NCBI RefSeq assembly: GCF_001278755.1
Contig: NZ_CP012601.1
Span: forward strand, 3,472,154-3,536,153
Origin: Bacillus sp. FJAT-22090
Lineage (GTDB): Bacteria > Bacillota > Bacilli > Bacillales_A > Planococcaceae
DNA: 64,000 nt
Reading direction: 5' to 3'
The position numbers were made by a program, and so were the translations under genes. Below are positions 1-7,500 of the stretch, in pieces (position 1 is the first letter of the stretch; the number at the start of each line of letters is the position of its first letter). Below the pieces are notes generated by a model. That model saw only the letters and a list, made by a program, of their open reading frames with translations, was not told where the DNA came from and did no database searches.

Positions 1-345
1 TCAGCGTTTAAACTAGACGTACTCAATTTTATGATCAAAACTGGTGCGTCTCTTCGAGAAACCGCAAGCACATTTAATATTTCTTCCCCTAGTACCGTGT
101 ATAAGTGGGAACAGTTGCTTAAGACAAAAGGAATGGACGCGCTTGAACCAAAGAAAAAGGGGCGTCCATCCATGAAAAAACAAACGAAGAAAATTATATC
201 ACCAACATCCACTCCAGCAGAAGACTCAGTCGAAGCTCTACAAGCGAAAGTCGAGCGTTTAGAAATGGAAAATGCTTATTTAAAAAAGTTAAACGCTTTA
301 GTTCAGACGCAGGAAAAATTACAAACAAAATCAAAGCGCAAGTAA
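1..345 (+). CDS. IS3 transposase OrfA (5' end missing)
   Basis: The reading frame is open from base 1, so the apparent ATG at 31 is internal and the true start lies upstream. The protein carries the helix-turn-helix typical of IS3 OrfA ([12 protein letters not shown] then [10 protein letters not shown]), a basic linker, and a C-terminal leucine-rich coiled coil ([14 protein letters not shown]) that mediates transposase multimerisation in this family. OrfA alone usually acts as a regulator and DNA-binding subunit; the active transposase is the OrfAB fusion made by frameshifting near 282-288. Confidence 0.88.
   Translation, partial: SAFKLDVLNFMIKTGASLRETASTFNISSPSTVYKWEQLLKTKGMDALEPKKKGRPSMKKQTKKIISPTSTPAEDSVEALQAKVERLEMENAYLKKLNALVQTQEKLQTKSKRK
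282..288 (+). other. Programmed -1 ribosomal frameshift site (A_AAA_AAG)
   Basis: In the orfA frame the bases read as A AAA AAG, the canonical slippery heptamer used by IS150 and other IS3 members. Slipping back one base moves ribosomes into a frame that is open from 282 through the orfB stop at 1184, with no intervening stop, so it joins the OrfA coiled coil to the catalytic domain. The heptamer and the open frame are seen directly; frameshifting itself is inferred from the family. Confidence 0.75.
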
Positions 346-374
346 TTTTTGAACTAAAGGGACAATATGAGGTC

Positions 375-1184
375 GTGGATTTAGTTGAGGTCGCTGACAT
401 TCCACGCAGTACTTATTACTACTGGGAAAAACGATTGGATCAAGTCGATAAATATGAAGCGGGAAAAGAAGCCATTAAGATCATTTATCACGAACATAAG
501 GGTCGTTATGGTTACCGTCGCATCGCGAAAGAACTGCAGAAATACGGTTTTACTCATGACCCGAAGACCATCAACCGCTTGATGAATGAAATTGGTTTAA
601 AATGTGAGGTCCGTATGAAGAAGTATCGCTCTTATAAAGGAAACGTTGGGAAAATCGCTCCTAATGTACTACAACGTGATTTTAAGGCAGAGAAAATGAA
701 TCAAAAATGGGTAACAGACGTGACTGAATTCCATCTATTTGGAGAAAAACGTTATCTGTCACCTGTTCTTGATTTGTGTAATGGAGAAATTATCGCATAT
801 AAAGTCATGAATCGACCGGTCTACCAACTTGTAGGAGATATGTTAGACGAAGCTGTTCAGCGCCTCCAGCCAGGAGACGAAGTCATCCTTCATTCCGATC
901 AAGGCTGGCATTATCAAATGAAAAAATATCAACAGACATTACAAGCACATCAAATTACACAGAGTATGTCTCGTAAAGGGAACTGTTTAGATAACGCAGT
1001 CATTGAAAATTTCTTTGGCCTATTAAAGTCTGAACTGCTTTATTTACAAGAGTTTGAGAGCATGGCGCATTTTGAAAAGGAATTAGAAGAATATATGGAT
1101 TATTATAATCACAAGCGAATGAAGGCAAAATTAAAAGATCTGAGCCCGGTAGAATACCGAACACAGATCTTAGAAGCTGCCTAA
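375..1184 (+). CDS. IS3 transposase OrfB, DDE integrase domain
   Basis: This is the catalytic part of the IS3 transposase. It begins with an HTH_21-like region (RGRYGYRRI-type motif seen as [12 protein letters not shown]) followed by an rve integrase core. The acidic triad is visible as D115 (WVTDVTEF), D175 (LHSDQGWHY) and E211 ([12 protein letters not shown]), with the 35-residue second spacing typical of IS3. The GTG at 375 has no clear ribosome binding site; the same frame is open back to 282, so expression is expected mainly as an OrfAB fusion by frameshifting. No truncation is visible. Confidence 0.9.
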   Translation: MDLVEVADIPRSTYYYWEKRLDQVDKYEAGKEAIKIIYHEHKGRYGYRRIAKELQKYGFTHDPKTINRLMNEIGLKCEVRMKKYRSYKGNVGKIAPNVLQRDFKAEKMNQKWVTDVTEFHLFGEKRYLSPVLDLCNGEIIAYKVMNRPVYQLVGDMLDEAVQRLQPGDEVILHSDQGWHYQMKKYQQTLQAHQITQSMSRKGNCLDNAVIENFFGLLKSELLYLQEFESMAHFEKELEEYMDYYNHKRMKAKLKDLSPVEYRTQILEAA

Positions 1185-1318
1185 ATTATTTGTCTAACTT
1201 TATTGGGTCAGTTCACTTTCTGGGTTCTTCTTTTTAAATACCTAAAAGATTGTGAAAAGATGTACTTAAAGTAACGGGTATATGCATCTCCTGGAAGGTT
1301 AGTTTGTGAAGAGTTGTA

Positions 1319-1346
1319 CTTAAACTAACGGGTGCTTTAGTTAAAC
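1319..1346 (+). repeat. Dispersed palindromic repeat, type A
   Basis: The core is ACTAACGGGTGCTTTAGTT with flanking arms TTAAACTAA and TTAGTTAAA that pair. It belongs to a family found about a dozen times in this window. A degenerate relative (TTAAAGTAACGGGTA) sits just upstream at 1266-1280. Type A copies lie after genes and are followed by a hairpin with a T run, here at 1349-1376. Confidence 0.75.
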
Positions 1347-1348
1347 TT

Positions 1349-1376
1349 GGCCATCATTTCGATGGTCTATTTTTTT
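1349..1376 (+). terminator. Intrinsic terminator after type A repeat
   Basis: GGCCATC and GATGGTC form a seven-pair stem around ATTTC and are followed by a T-rich tract. A near copy of the same hairpin follows the type A repeat at 2718-2744. Confidence 0.6.
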
Positions 1377-1424
1377 ATACATAACGTCAAGAAGATCTCA
1401 GAAATACATTTTGAAATGTTACAC

Positions 1425-1451
1425 TTTAACTAACGGGTCAGGATAGTTCAA
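1425..1451 (+). repeat. Dispersed palindromic repeat, type B
   Basis: TTTAACTAACGGGTCAGGA followed by TAGTTCAA. Type B copies differ from type A in the centre (GG[G/T]CAG in place of GGGTGCT) and sit upstream of the next gene, here the small membrane protein starting at 1502. Confidence 0.6.
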
Positions 1452-1501
1452 TAAAAAGATAAAGACAACAACAAGTAAATCACTAGACTGGAGTGTTGTA
1501 A

Positions 1502-1684
1502 TTGAAAGTTTTTTCTAAACTTTTTACAAGTACAAATATTAGTAGTATGACTATGTTTCTTGGTTTTTTGATTTTATATACTATTATTTCAGATATAGAA
1601 CATAACATATTTGTTATTGCAATTATTACAATACTTTTTTGGGTAGCTAATTCATTGCAAGTTATCAAAGAAAATAGGAAGTAG
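1502..1684 (+). CDS. Small membrane protein, hypothetical
   Basis: This 60-residue product starts at TTG 1502, eight bases after a GGAG at about 1490. It has two hydrophobic segments (about residues 16-34 and 36-53) and a short charged tail (KENRK), so it is probably a double-pass membrane protein. I do not recognise a family. The gene lies alone between a type B repeat upstream and a type A repeat downstream, the same layout seen for the next two small genes. It could be a non-coding stretch, but the RBS and hydrophobic pattern favour a real gene. Confidence 0.45.
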   Translation: MKVFSKLFTSTNISSMTMFLGFLILYTIISDIEHNIFVIAIITILFWVANSLQVIKENRK

Positions 1685-1711
1685 CACATTGATACCTCCT
1701 GTTAGTTGTTA

Positions 1712-1757
1712 TTAAACTAACGGGTGCTTTACTTCAAGAAGAGGTAAAGCATTTTTT
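1712..1757 (+). repeat. Type A repeat with overlapping terminator hairpin
   Basis: TTAAACTAACGGGTGCTTTAC forms the repeat, and its GCTTTAC pairs with GTAAAGC at 1743-1750 before ATTTTTT, so the right half of the repeat is also the left arm of an intrinsic terminator for the preceding small gene. This shows directly how the repeat can contribute to transcription termination. Confidence 0.65.
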
Positions 1758-1761
1758 CTTA

Positions 1762-1788
1762 TTGAACTAACGGGGCAGTTTAGTTTAA
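1762..1788 (+). repeat. Dispersed palindromic repeat, type B
   Basis: TTGAACTAACGGGGCAGTTT then AGTTTAA. It follows the terminator T tract through the phrase TTCTTATTG, a junction repeated at 2116-2124 and 23899-23910, and lies upstream of the zinc-ribbon gene. Confidence 0.75.
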
Positions 1789-1876
1789 CGAGTATGTTAT
1801 AAATAAGGGGAAGTTTAATAAAGTTGTTCATATCTAAAAATATAAAAGCATTAAAAAATCAAAGGTGGTTTTCAAG

Positions 1877-2074
1877 TTGAAATGCACCCAATGTCAAAGT
1901 GAAATGGTTACAGATTGTGGCGTTAATGTTGAAGGTGTAATGTATGGGATAAAAATATTTAAAAAGAGTAAAGGACTGTTCAACAAAGTGTCTGAAAAAC
2001 CAAAAGCGTGTGTTTGTCCGAATTGTGGTTATGTTGCGTTCTATATAGATAATAATTATAAGAAATTCAAATAA
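1877..2074 (+). CDS. Small zinc-ribbon protein
   Basis: A 65-residue protein with two CxxC knuckles, CTQC near the N-terminus (residues 3-6) and CPNC near residues 46-49, which should bind one zinc ion. The start is chosen as TTG 1877 because AAAGGTGG at 1861-1868 is correctly spaced from it; a GTG at 1865 lies inside that RBS. Small proteins of this type occur in many Bacillus-group genomes and are usually annotated as nucleic-acid-binding, but no function can be read from the sequence. It sits alone between dispersed repeats. Confidence 0.7.
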   Translation: MKCTQCQSEMVTDCGVNVEGVMYGIKIFKKSKGLFNKVSEKPKACVCPNCGYVAFYIDNNYKKFK

Positions 2075-2096
2075 ACGGCTAATAAAGTAAGTTTCT

Positions 2097-2148
2097 TTAC
2101 CTGTAAGGGTAGCTTTTTCTATTGAACTAACGCGGCAGTTTAGTTGAA
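2097..2148 (+). repeat. Terminator-like hairpin plus type B repeat
   Basis: TACC and GGTA flank TGTAAG at 2099-2112 and run into CTTTTTCTATTG, then the type B repeat TTGAACTAACGCGGCAGTTT at 2122-2141 with its AGTTGAA arm. The hairpin (CCTGTAAGGGTAGC) is almost the same as the one at 23882-23898 (CCTGCAAGGGTAGC). Confidence 0.6.
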
Positions 2149-2199
2149 TAAGAATTTGTTTTATTTTAGATTATAAAGAGCGAATTTAGGAGGGGTATA

Positions 2200-2712
2200 A
2201 TGTTAAAAAACAAAACTAAAAAATTCCGAGATATATTCCCTAGTCAAATATTTGAAATTTACCTAGAAGAAATTAACAAGTATGCTTATGGCGTTGTTTT
2301 ACAAGGGGATTTAAAATTAAATAAATATGATGATATTGTAATTGGATTTCTAAACTCCTTTACTAATGAGTCGCTTAAAGTATCAAATATACACGAACTA
2401 ATAGAGAGGAAACATTTCTCTATTATTGCTAATTCAGGTATCGCTTCAATACTTGATTATAGTTGGAAGTTTGTTGGTAGTTATTCTAAGCAGATTATGG
2501 ACAACAACGAGTTAAGCAAGATAGAATATGCAACAAAGTTTATGGATAAGTTCTATAAAAGTGTTGGGAATAGTCATTTACCTATTTCTGACTGCCAGAA
2601 AATAAGCGAAGAAGAATATAAAAAAATCCCTAACCCTCTTGGAATTGTAGGAGATATTGCTATTGAAAACGATTTAGTAACTATTGCTAGTGTCAGTTCC
2701 ACGCATTATTGA
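2200..2712 (+). CDS. Imm26-like immunity protein, orphan
   Basis: The 170-residue product resembles the immunity protein 26 family, which protects against secreted polymorphic toxins: an N-terminal block reads as DIFPSQIFEIYLEE then YAYGVVLQGD, matching the family pattern of a short beta strand, an FEI motif and a YGxV strand. A good RBS (AGGAGG at 2190) precedes ATG 2200. No toxin gene is adjacent, so this would be an orphan immunity gene. It is bracketed by a type B repeat and a type A repeat. The family assignment is from memory of the motif pattern. Confidence 0.5.
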   Translation: MLKNKTKKFRDIFPSQIFEIYLEEINKYAYGVVLQGDLKLNKYDDIVIGFLNSFTNESLKVSNIHELIERKHFSIIANSGIASILDYSWKFVGSYSKQIMDNNELSKIEYATKFMDKFYKSVGNSHLPISDCQKISEEEYKKIPNPLGIVGDIAIENDLVTIASVSSTHY

Positions 2713-2717
2713 TATTC

Positions 2718-2828
2718 TTCAACTAACGGGTGCTTTAGTTAAACAAGACCATCAAATAGATGGTCAATTTTTATGTCCAAAACATCAAGTAGATCTCAGA
2801 AATCCATAGTGAAATGTTACACTTAAAA
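2718..2828 (+). repeat. Type A repeat plus terminator, second copy of a 110-bp module
   Basis: The module starts with TTCAACTAACGGGTGCTTTA, continues with the hairpin GACCATC/GATGGTC (2747-2765) and a T tract, and ends with agatctcagaaat and gaaatgttacact blocks. The same order of blocks is present at 1319-1430, so two imperfect direct repeats bracket the three small genes between them. Confidence 0.65.
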
Positions 2829-3042
2829 TGTGTTATTACATCGACCCACCGTATTGTTTCACAAAAGCAACTTTATCACACCATAAGAATCTTAATGAAA
2901 TTTAGCTTGTCAATTACCTATAATACTAAGAATTAATATTTATGCTGCTTCTGATTGCATTAATGGTTAGTATCATATATTGTTGTAAATGCTAATACTT
3001 TGAGTTATTATAATTTTTAAAAAGTAAGTGAGGTGAAGAATC

Positions 3043-3768
3043 ATATTACAAACAAAGCCAGCTTATCAAATCATATATGACACGATTCAACAGAAAATAC
3101 TCGATGGTATTTTTCAACAAGGTGATATTTTGCCTTCAGAAGTTGAGTTAGAGAAGATGTTTAATGTGAGTCGAACACCTGTAAGGCAGGCATTAAAACA
3201 GCTCGAAAATGATCGACTTATTTACAGGGTGCAAGGTAAGGGATCATTTGTAGCAAATCGGCAGCCAAAAGAAACATGGACGAACATGTCAGGGTTTCGA
3301 AATCAATACAGTACCGATTGGGAGAAAATATCCGTAAGAACAATCGAACTAAAAAAAATAGTAGATCCCCATTTTTGTAGCCTTCTACATGTAGGAGAGA
3401 GTGAAGAATTGATTTATTTGAAGAGAATTAGGTATTTGAATAATCAGCCTATGATTTACCTGGAACATTATATTCGTTCCATATTGCCCATAGAGGTTTA
3501 TCAAGAAGATGGGGCATTTTCTTCTGTCCAAAAGTTGCTGAAAGAAAAAGCCGGTATCGAGTTAATAGAAGTTGAGGACGAAATAGAAGCTGTAATAGCG
3601 GATCCTTATATTTCCGGTGCATTGCAAATTCCTAATTCGTCAGCAGTCTTAAAAGGAACCAGGATTTCCTATACAGAAAATAGAACGCCAATCGATTTGA
3701 ATATTTTTTATATAAACACAAATAACTGGAAATATTACTCCCATTATCAAAATCATTCTCAAACTTAA
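3043..3768 (+). CDS. GntR-family regulator with UTRA domain, start codon abnormal
   Basis: The protein has an N-terminal GntR winged helix (PAYQIIYDTI, LPSEVELEKMFNVSRTPVRQ, GKGSFVANRQ) and a C-terminal UTRA ligand-binding domain (HutC type). Homology of the first helix requires translation from about 3043, where a good RBS (GAGGTGA, 3030-3036) is followed by ATA rather than ATG; the frame is closed by TGA at 3034. The first standard start is TTG at 3130, which would remove about 29 residues including the first helix. The gene is therefore either initiated at a rare ATA codon, mutated, or affected by a sequence error. It probably controls the transporter and catabolic genes downstream. Confidence 0.75.
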   Translation: MLQTKPAYQIIYDTIQQKILDGIFQQGDILPSEVELEKMFNVSRTPVRQALKQLENDRLIYRVQGKGSFVANRQPKETWTNMSGFRNQYSTDWEKISVRTIELKKIVDPHFCSLLHVGESEELIYLKRIRYLNNQPMIYLEHYIRSILPIEVYQEDGAFSSVQKLLKEKAGIELIEVEDEIEAVIADPYISGALQIPNSSAVLKGTRISYTENRTPIDLNIFYINTNNWKYYSHYQNHSQT

Positions 3769-3800
3769 AATAAAAAATGTCATAAATTAAAAATGAGACA

Positions 3801-3858
3801 AAAAACACCTATATAAATGTTTATGTTTAAAAAACGGCATTTGATAAAGGTGTTTTTC
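3801..3858 (+). terminator. Intrinsic terminator after the GntR regulator
   Basis: AAAAACACCT (3801-3810) pairs with AGGTGTTTTT (3848-3857), with further complementarity inside. It separates the regulator gene from the transporter transcript. Confidence 0.6.
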
Positions 3859-3965
3859 TATTTATACTAATATCTCCAAAGTAACACGATAAGACAGTTT
3901 TTAAAGAAAAAGCTAATTGGGAAAAATACTATCTTAATTAAATAAATAATACTTAGTATTATATC

Positions 3966-4077
3966 TTGTTGACAACTATTAATCCTATCATCTATTATTT
4001 AATTATTCGCATCTGTTAGAAAATAAATAATATTATATTTTCGGAGAATGTGTTTTCAACAATAAGTCTGTCAACAA
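3966..4077 (+). promoter_or_regulatory. Paired inverted motifs TTGTTGACAA / TGTCAACAA upstream of the transporter
   Basis: TTGTTGACAA at 3966-3975 is a near palindrome (TTGT-TG-ACAA), and its reverse complement recurs with one mismatch at 4068-4077 just before the RBS of the binding protein. Two opposed copies of a GntR-sized site in the intergenic stretch suggest operators for the adjacent regulator. The motif is seen; the binding is inferred. Confidence 0.3.
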
Positions 4078-4098
4078 TACAAAAAAGGGGGATTTTTT

Positions 4099-4887
4099 AT
4101 GTTTAAGTTAAAAAAACAGTTGATGTTAACTGCATTAATTGGACTATTGTCTATTATCATGATGGGATGTAGTGGCGAAATTTCTAAATCCAGCGCTGAT
4201 GGAAAGAAAGACGAAACATCAAAAGTTAGTATTGCAGCATTAAATAATTATCCACCACTTATGTTCAAAAAAGAGGGTAAGCTGGTCGGTTTTGAACATG
4301 ATATTTTGGAAGCGATTGCAAAAGAAGAACATCTTGATATTGTATATAAAGAGATGAAATTTGATGGATTTATTCCAGGATTGCAATCAAATCAGGTGGA
4401 TGTTGCATCTTCATTACTAATACGTGAAGAACGTAAAGAAGTAGTAGACTTTGCAGACGTATTCTTAAAATCCGGACTCGTATTAGTTGTTGCTAAAGAT
4501 AGTCCAATCCAATCATTAGAAGATCTGAAAGGTAAAACAATTGTCGCTACACAGGGCTCTACAACTTTAGAAAAGGCAAAAGAATTGGCAGCAAAATATG
4601 GTGGGGAAGCAAAGCCTCTAAAAGAAACTGATGCCCTTTACATGGATGTAGAAAATGGGAACTCAGATGCTCTCGTGCTCAACTCACCAACTGTTGACTA
4701 CCGTTTAAAAGTGGATGGAGACAATGTTAAATTCAGAATCGTAGGAGAACATCTGACTGTTGATGAACATGCTTTTGCTGTTAAAAAAGGAAATACAGAA
4801 TTAGTAGAAAAAATAAATTCAGGATTAAAGACCATTAAAGAAAATGGAGAATTCGATAAAATTCATGCTGAGTGGTTCGGTGAATAA
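4099..4887 (+). CDS. Amino acid ABC transporter substrate-binding lipoprotein
   Basis: A 262-residue SBP_bac_3 family receptor. It has a lipoprotein signal with the lipobox IMMGC (Cys24), then the two-lobed binding fold (FEHDILEAIAKEEHLDIVYK, GFIPGLQSNQVDV, VDFADVF, GKTIVATQGSTTLEKAKEL). Family members bind polar or basic amino acids and related small ligands at the membrane surface. ATG 4099 follows a strong AAAGGGGG. The next two genes encode the matching permease and ATPase, so the three form one importer. Confidence 0.9.
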   Translation: MFKLKKQLMLTALIGLLSIIMMGCSGEISKSSADGKKDETSKVSIAALNNYPPLMFKKEGKLVGFEHDILEAIAKEEHLDIVYKEMKFDGFIPGLQSNQVDVASSLLIREERKEVVDFADVFLKSGLVLVVAKDSPIQSLEDLKGKTIVATQGSTTLEKAKELAAKYGGEAKPLKETDALYMDVENGNSDALVLNSPTVDYRLKVDGDNVKFRIVGEHLTVDEHAFAVKKGNTELVEKINSGLKTIKENGEFDKIHAEWFGE

Positions 4888-4958
4888 CAACTTGTATAAG
4901 GACTTGGAATAAACGTTGCTATTTACAACGTGTTAAATTATAGAAAAGAGGTGTTTTT

Positions 4959-5615
4959 ATGGGAACAACACTAAAAGTAATTGAAGAAGCATTGCCATAC
5001 CTCTTGCAAGGGTTGTACATGACAGTTTTAATCTCTGTCGTATCAATAATCATATCGCTTGGTATCGGTTTGGTCGCTTGTTTTATGCGAATGTCAAAGT
5101 ATGCTATTTTGCGGTATCCCGCTGCAATGTATGTAAACCTCATTCGTGGGACTCCAATACTGATTCAAATATTATTCATCTATTTTGGTGCACCGTCTGT
5201 TCTGGATATAAGCCTTTCCGCTTTCACTGCGGGGCTGATTGCAATAAGTTTAAACATTGGGGCATATAATACAGAAATTTTTCGTGGCGGTATCGAATCG
5301 ATTAGTAAAGGGCAAATGGAAGCTGGCAGATCACTTGGCTTTTCATATGCTCAAACAATGGCATTAATTATTTTACCTCAGGCAATACGTCGAATGATTC
5401 CTTCATTCGTTAATCAATTGACTCATGCCATTAAGGATACGTCTATGCTTTCCGTAATAGGAATAGCGGAATTGACAATGGTTGGACAATCAATTTACGC
5501 AATGAACTTCAGGTCCTTTGAAATATTGACGGTAGTGGGTGCATTTTACTTTATCACCATTTATACCGTTTCTCTTATTTCAACTAGGATGGAACGGAGG
5601 TTTGTGATTACATGA
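4959..5615 (+). CDS. Amino acid ABC transporter permease
   Basis: A 218-residue permease of the HisM/GlnP type with about five transmembrane helices. The EAA loop that contacts the ATPase is seen as [22 protein letters not shown] near residues 125-145, and the N-terminal RGTPILIQ motif is typical of polar amino acid permeases. A single permease gene implies a homodimer. It starts at ATG 4959 after GAGGTG and its stop overlaps the ATPase start by four bases (ATGA). Confidence 0.92.
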   Translation: MGTTLKVIEEALPYLLQGLYMTVLISVVSIIISLGIGLVACFMRMSKYAILRYPAAMYVNLIRGTPILIQILFIYFGAPSVLDISLSAFTAGLIAISLNIGAYNTEIFRGGIESISKGQMEAGRSLGFSYAQTMALIILPQAIRRMIPSFVNQLTHAIKDTSMLSVIGIAELTMVGQSIYAMNFRSFEILTVVGAFYFITIYTVSLISTRMERRFVIT

Positions 5616-6334
5616 TTAAAGTTGAGAATCTTTCCAAGTCATTTGGAAACTTAGAAGTCTTAAAAAATATTAGTACGTATATTGCACCACAAGAAGTGGT
5701 TTGCATTATCGGCTCTTCTGGTTCTGGAAAAAGCACATTCTTAAGATGTCTAAATCTCTTGGAAGAACCCACAGGTGGACAAATTATCGTTGAAGACGAA
5801 AACATAGTAGATAAAGACACGGATATTAATAAGCTCCGTCAAAAAATGGGGATGGTTTTTCAACAATTTAATCTTTTTCCACAAAAAAGTGTCATTGAAA
5901 ATATCACTTTAGCCCCAATGAAATTAAAAAAGAAATCTAAAAAAGATGCCAAAACGCAAGCGATGGAACTATTAAAAAAAGTTGGGCTATCTGAAAAAGC
6001 CGACGTTTATCCTACTAATCTGTCCGGTGGTCAACAACAGCGAGTAGCCATTGCAAGAGCATTGGCTATGGAACCCCATGTCATGTTATTTGACGAACCT
6101 ACTTCTGCACTTGATCCTGAAATGGTAGGTGAAGTTCTGAGAGTTATGAAGCAACTAGCAAAAGAGGGGATGACGATGGTCATCGTAACTCATGAAATGG
6201 GTTTTGCTCGTGAAGTGGCAGACCGAGTAATTTATATTGATGGTGGATGTATTATTGAGGAGGGTAACCCGCAGGATTTATTTTCAAACCCAACTCATGA
6301 GAGAACAAAAGCATTTTTATCAAAAGTTTTATAA
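5612..6334 (+). CDS. Amino acid ABC transporter ATP-binding protein (GlnQ type)
   Basis: A 240-residue ABC ATPase with Walker [10 protein letters not shown] near residues 33-41, a Q loop (VFQQFNLFP), signature LSGGQQQR, Walker [14 protein letters not shown] and the switch histidine (VTHEMGFA). Length and motifs match the polar amino acid uptake subfamily. It is translationally coupled to the permease through a four-base overlap. The importer likely brings in the substrate that the following three enzymes degrade. Confidence 0.93.
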   Translation: MIKVENLSKSFGNLEVLKNISTYIAPQEVVCIIGSSGSGKSTFLRCLNLLEEPTGGQIIVEDENIVDKDTDINKLRQKMGMVFQQFNLFPQKSVIENITLAPMKLKKKSKKDAKTQAMELLKKVGLSEKADVYPTNLSGGQQQRVAIARALAMEPHVMLFDEPTSALDPEMVGEVLRVMKQLAKEGMTMVIVTHEMGFAREVADRVIYIDGGCIIEEGNPQDLFSNPTHERTKAFLSKVL

Positions 6335-6351
6335 AAGTATTTAGATTAGCT

Positions 6352-6393
6352 CTTCGTTTTTCATAGGATATCTAATCATTACGAAAAACGAAG
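6352..6393 (+). terminator. Hairpin after the ABC transporter genes
   Basis: CTTCGTTTTTC (6352-6362) and GAAAAACGAAG (6383-6393) form an 11-pair perfect stem with a 20-base loop. There is no T tract after it, so it may be a weak or bidirectional terminator or an mRNA-protecting hairpin that lets some transcripts continue into the dehydrogenase gene. Confidence 0.5.
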
Positions 6394-6487
6394 GCTCACA
6401 CTTTTGAAGGAAGTAGTCAAAAATTTTTAGAGTATCTTAGTATACTAAGTATGACATTTATATGTTTTTTTAAGAAGGAGAAGTCAG

Positions 6488-7495
6488 ATGACCAAAACTG
6501 TCCTATTAATTGAACCTACTATCCGTCCGATCGGAGTAGATTATTTAACTAGCAATTTCAATGTAGTAGTAGCACCTAATGGATTAGAAGAAACGATTAT
6601 AGAATATATAAATGAGCATAAAGCTCATGCAGTTATTATTAGAACAGAAAAAATCACTAAAAATATTTTAGAACAATGCCCTACTTTAGAGGTGATCGGT
6701 ATGCACGGAGTTGGATTAGATACTATTGACGTGCCAAGCGCAACAGAGCATGGAGTAATAGTATTGAATGCTCCATTCAGCAATTATACGTCAGTAGCCG
6801 AACACTCTATTATGTCAATTCTCGCACTGAGTAGAGATTTAAGAGTAAGTGATTCAAAAGTTAGAAATAACGAATGGAATCACAGAGAAGTTTATTTTCC
6901 AATGGAAATAAACGCTAAAACTATTTTGATTGTTGGAATGGGTAAAGTTGGGCAGGATTTAGCTAAAAAAGCGAAAGCGTTTAATATGAATGTGTTAGGA
7001 TTTGATCCATTTTTATCAGAATCAGAAATGAAAATACATGGTGTATTAAAGGTAGATGATGTGAACTTATATCTTCCACAATGCGACTTCATCTCATTAC
7101 ATGCACCACTTACAAAGAGTACTTTTCACATGTTTTCTGCAAAACAATTTGAATTAATGAAAGATACATCGTTCATAATCAACTTAGGTAGGGGCTCTTT
7201 GATAAATGAAGAAGCACTGCTAGATGCATTAGTTCATAAAAAAATAGGCGGTGCCGCATTAGATGTTTTAGAACAAGAACCTCCAAATAGCGATAATCCC
7301 TTGTTCAAATTAGAAAATGTAATCTTCACTCCTCATTTTGGCGGCGATACATTAGAAGCAAAGGATAGATGCTCTGAATCAATAACAAAAGAAGTTGGTA
7401 TTGTTCTTCAAGGTCAAATATCTCGGAATTTAGTGAATCTGCAAGTATTAGGCAATGCCAAATATTTAAATAAAAATTCAATTAGAAGGAGTTAA
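6488..7495 (+). CDS. D-isomer-specific 2-hydroxyacid dehydrogenase
   Basis: A 335-residue NAD-dependent dehydrogenase of the SerA / hydroxypyruvate reductase family. The Rossmann motif GMGKVG lies at residues 150-155, and the catalytic trio is present as R235 (NLGRGS), E264 (LEQEP) and H283 (TPHFGG). No C-terminal ACT domain is present, unlike many SerA proteins. It starts at ATG 6488 after AAGGAG and is followed five bases later by the DapA-like gene, so the two are co-transcribed. It probably reduces or oxidises a 2-keto/2-hydroxy acid in the same pathway. Confidence 0.88.
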   Translation: MTKTVLLIEPTIRPIGVDYLTSNFNVVVAPNGLEETIIEYINEHKAHAVIIRTEKITKNILEQCPTLEVIGMHGVGLDTIDVPSATEHGVIVLNAPFSNYTSVAEHSIMSILALSRDLRVSDSKVRNNEWNHREVYFPMEINAKTILIVGMGKVGQDLAKKAKAFNMNVLGFDPFLSESEMKIHGVLKVDDVNLYLPQCDFISLHAPLTKSTFHMFSAKQFELMKDTSFIINLGRGSLINEEALLDALVHKKIGGAALDVLEQEPPNSDNPLFKLENVIFTPHFGGDTLEAKDRCSESITKEVGIVLQGQISRNLVNLQVLGNAKYLNKNSIRRS

Positions 7496-7500
7496 ATAAA

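Larger units (their letters stand above)
1..1214 (+). mobile_element. IS3-family (IS150-type) insertion sequence, left end outside the window
   Basis: The element encodes an IS3 transposase in two overlapping frames (orfA and orfB) and runs off the left edge, so the left inverted repeat is not visible. After the orfB stop at 1184 the sequence reads through a gggtcagttca motif near 1206-1215, which resembles the CA-terminated right ends of IS150-type elements; that boundary is an inference. Both frames look intact, so the element could still be active. It borders the repeat-rich accessory stretch to its right. Confidence 0.85.
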
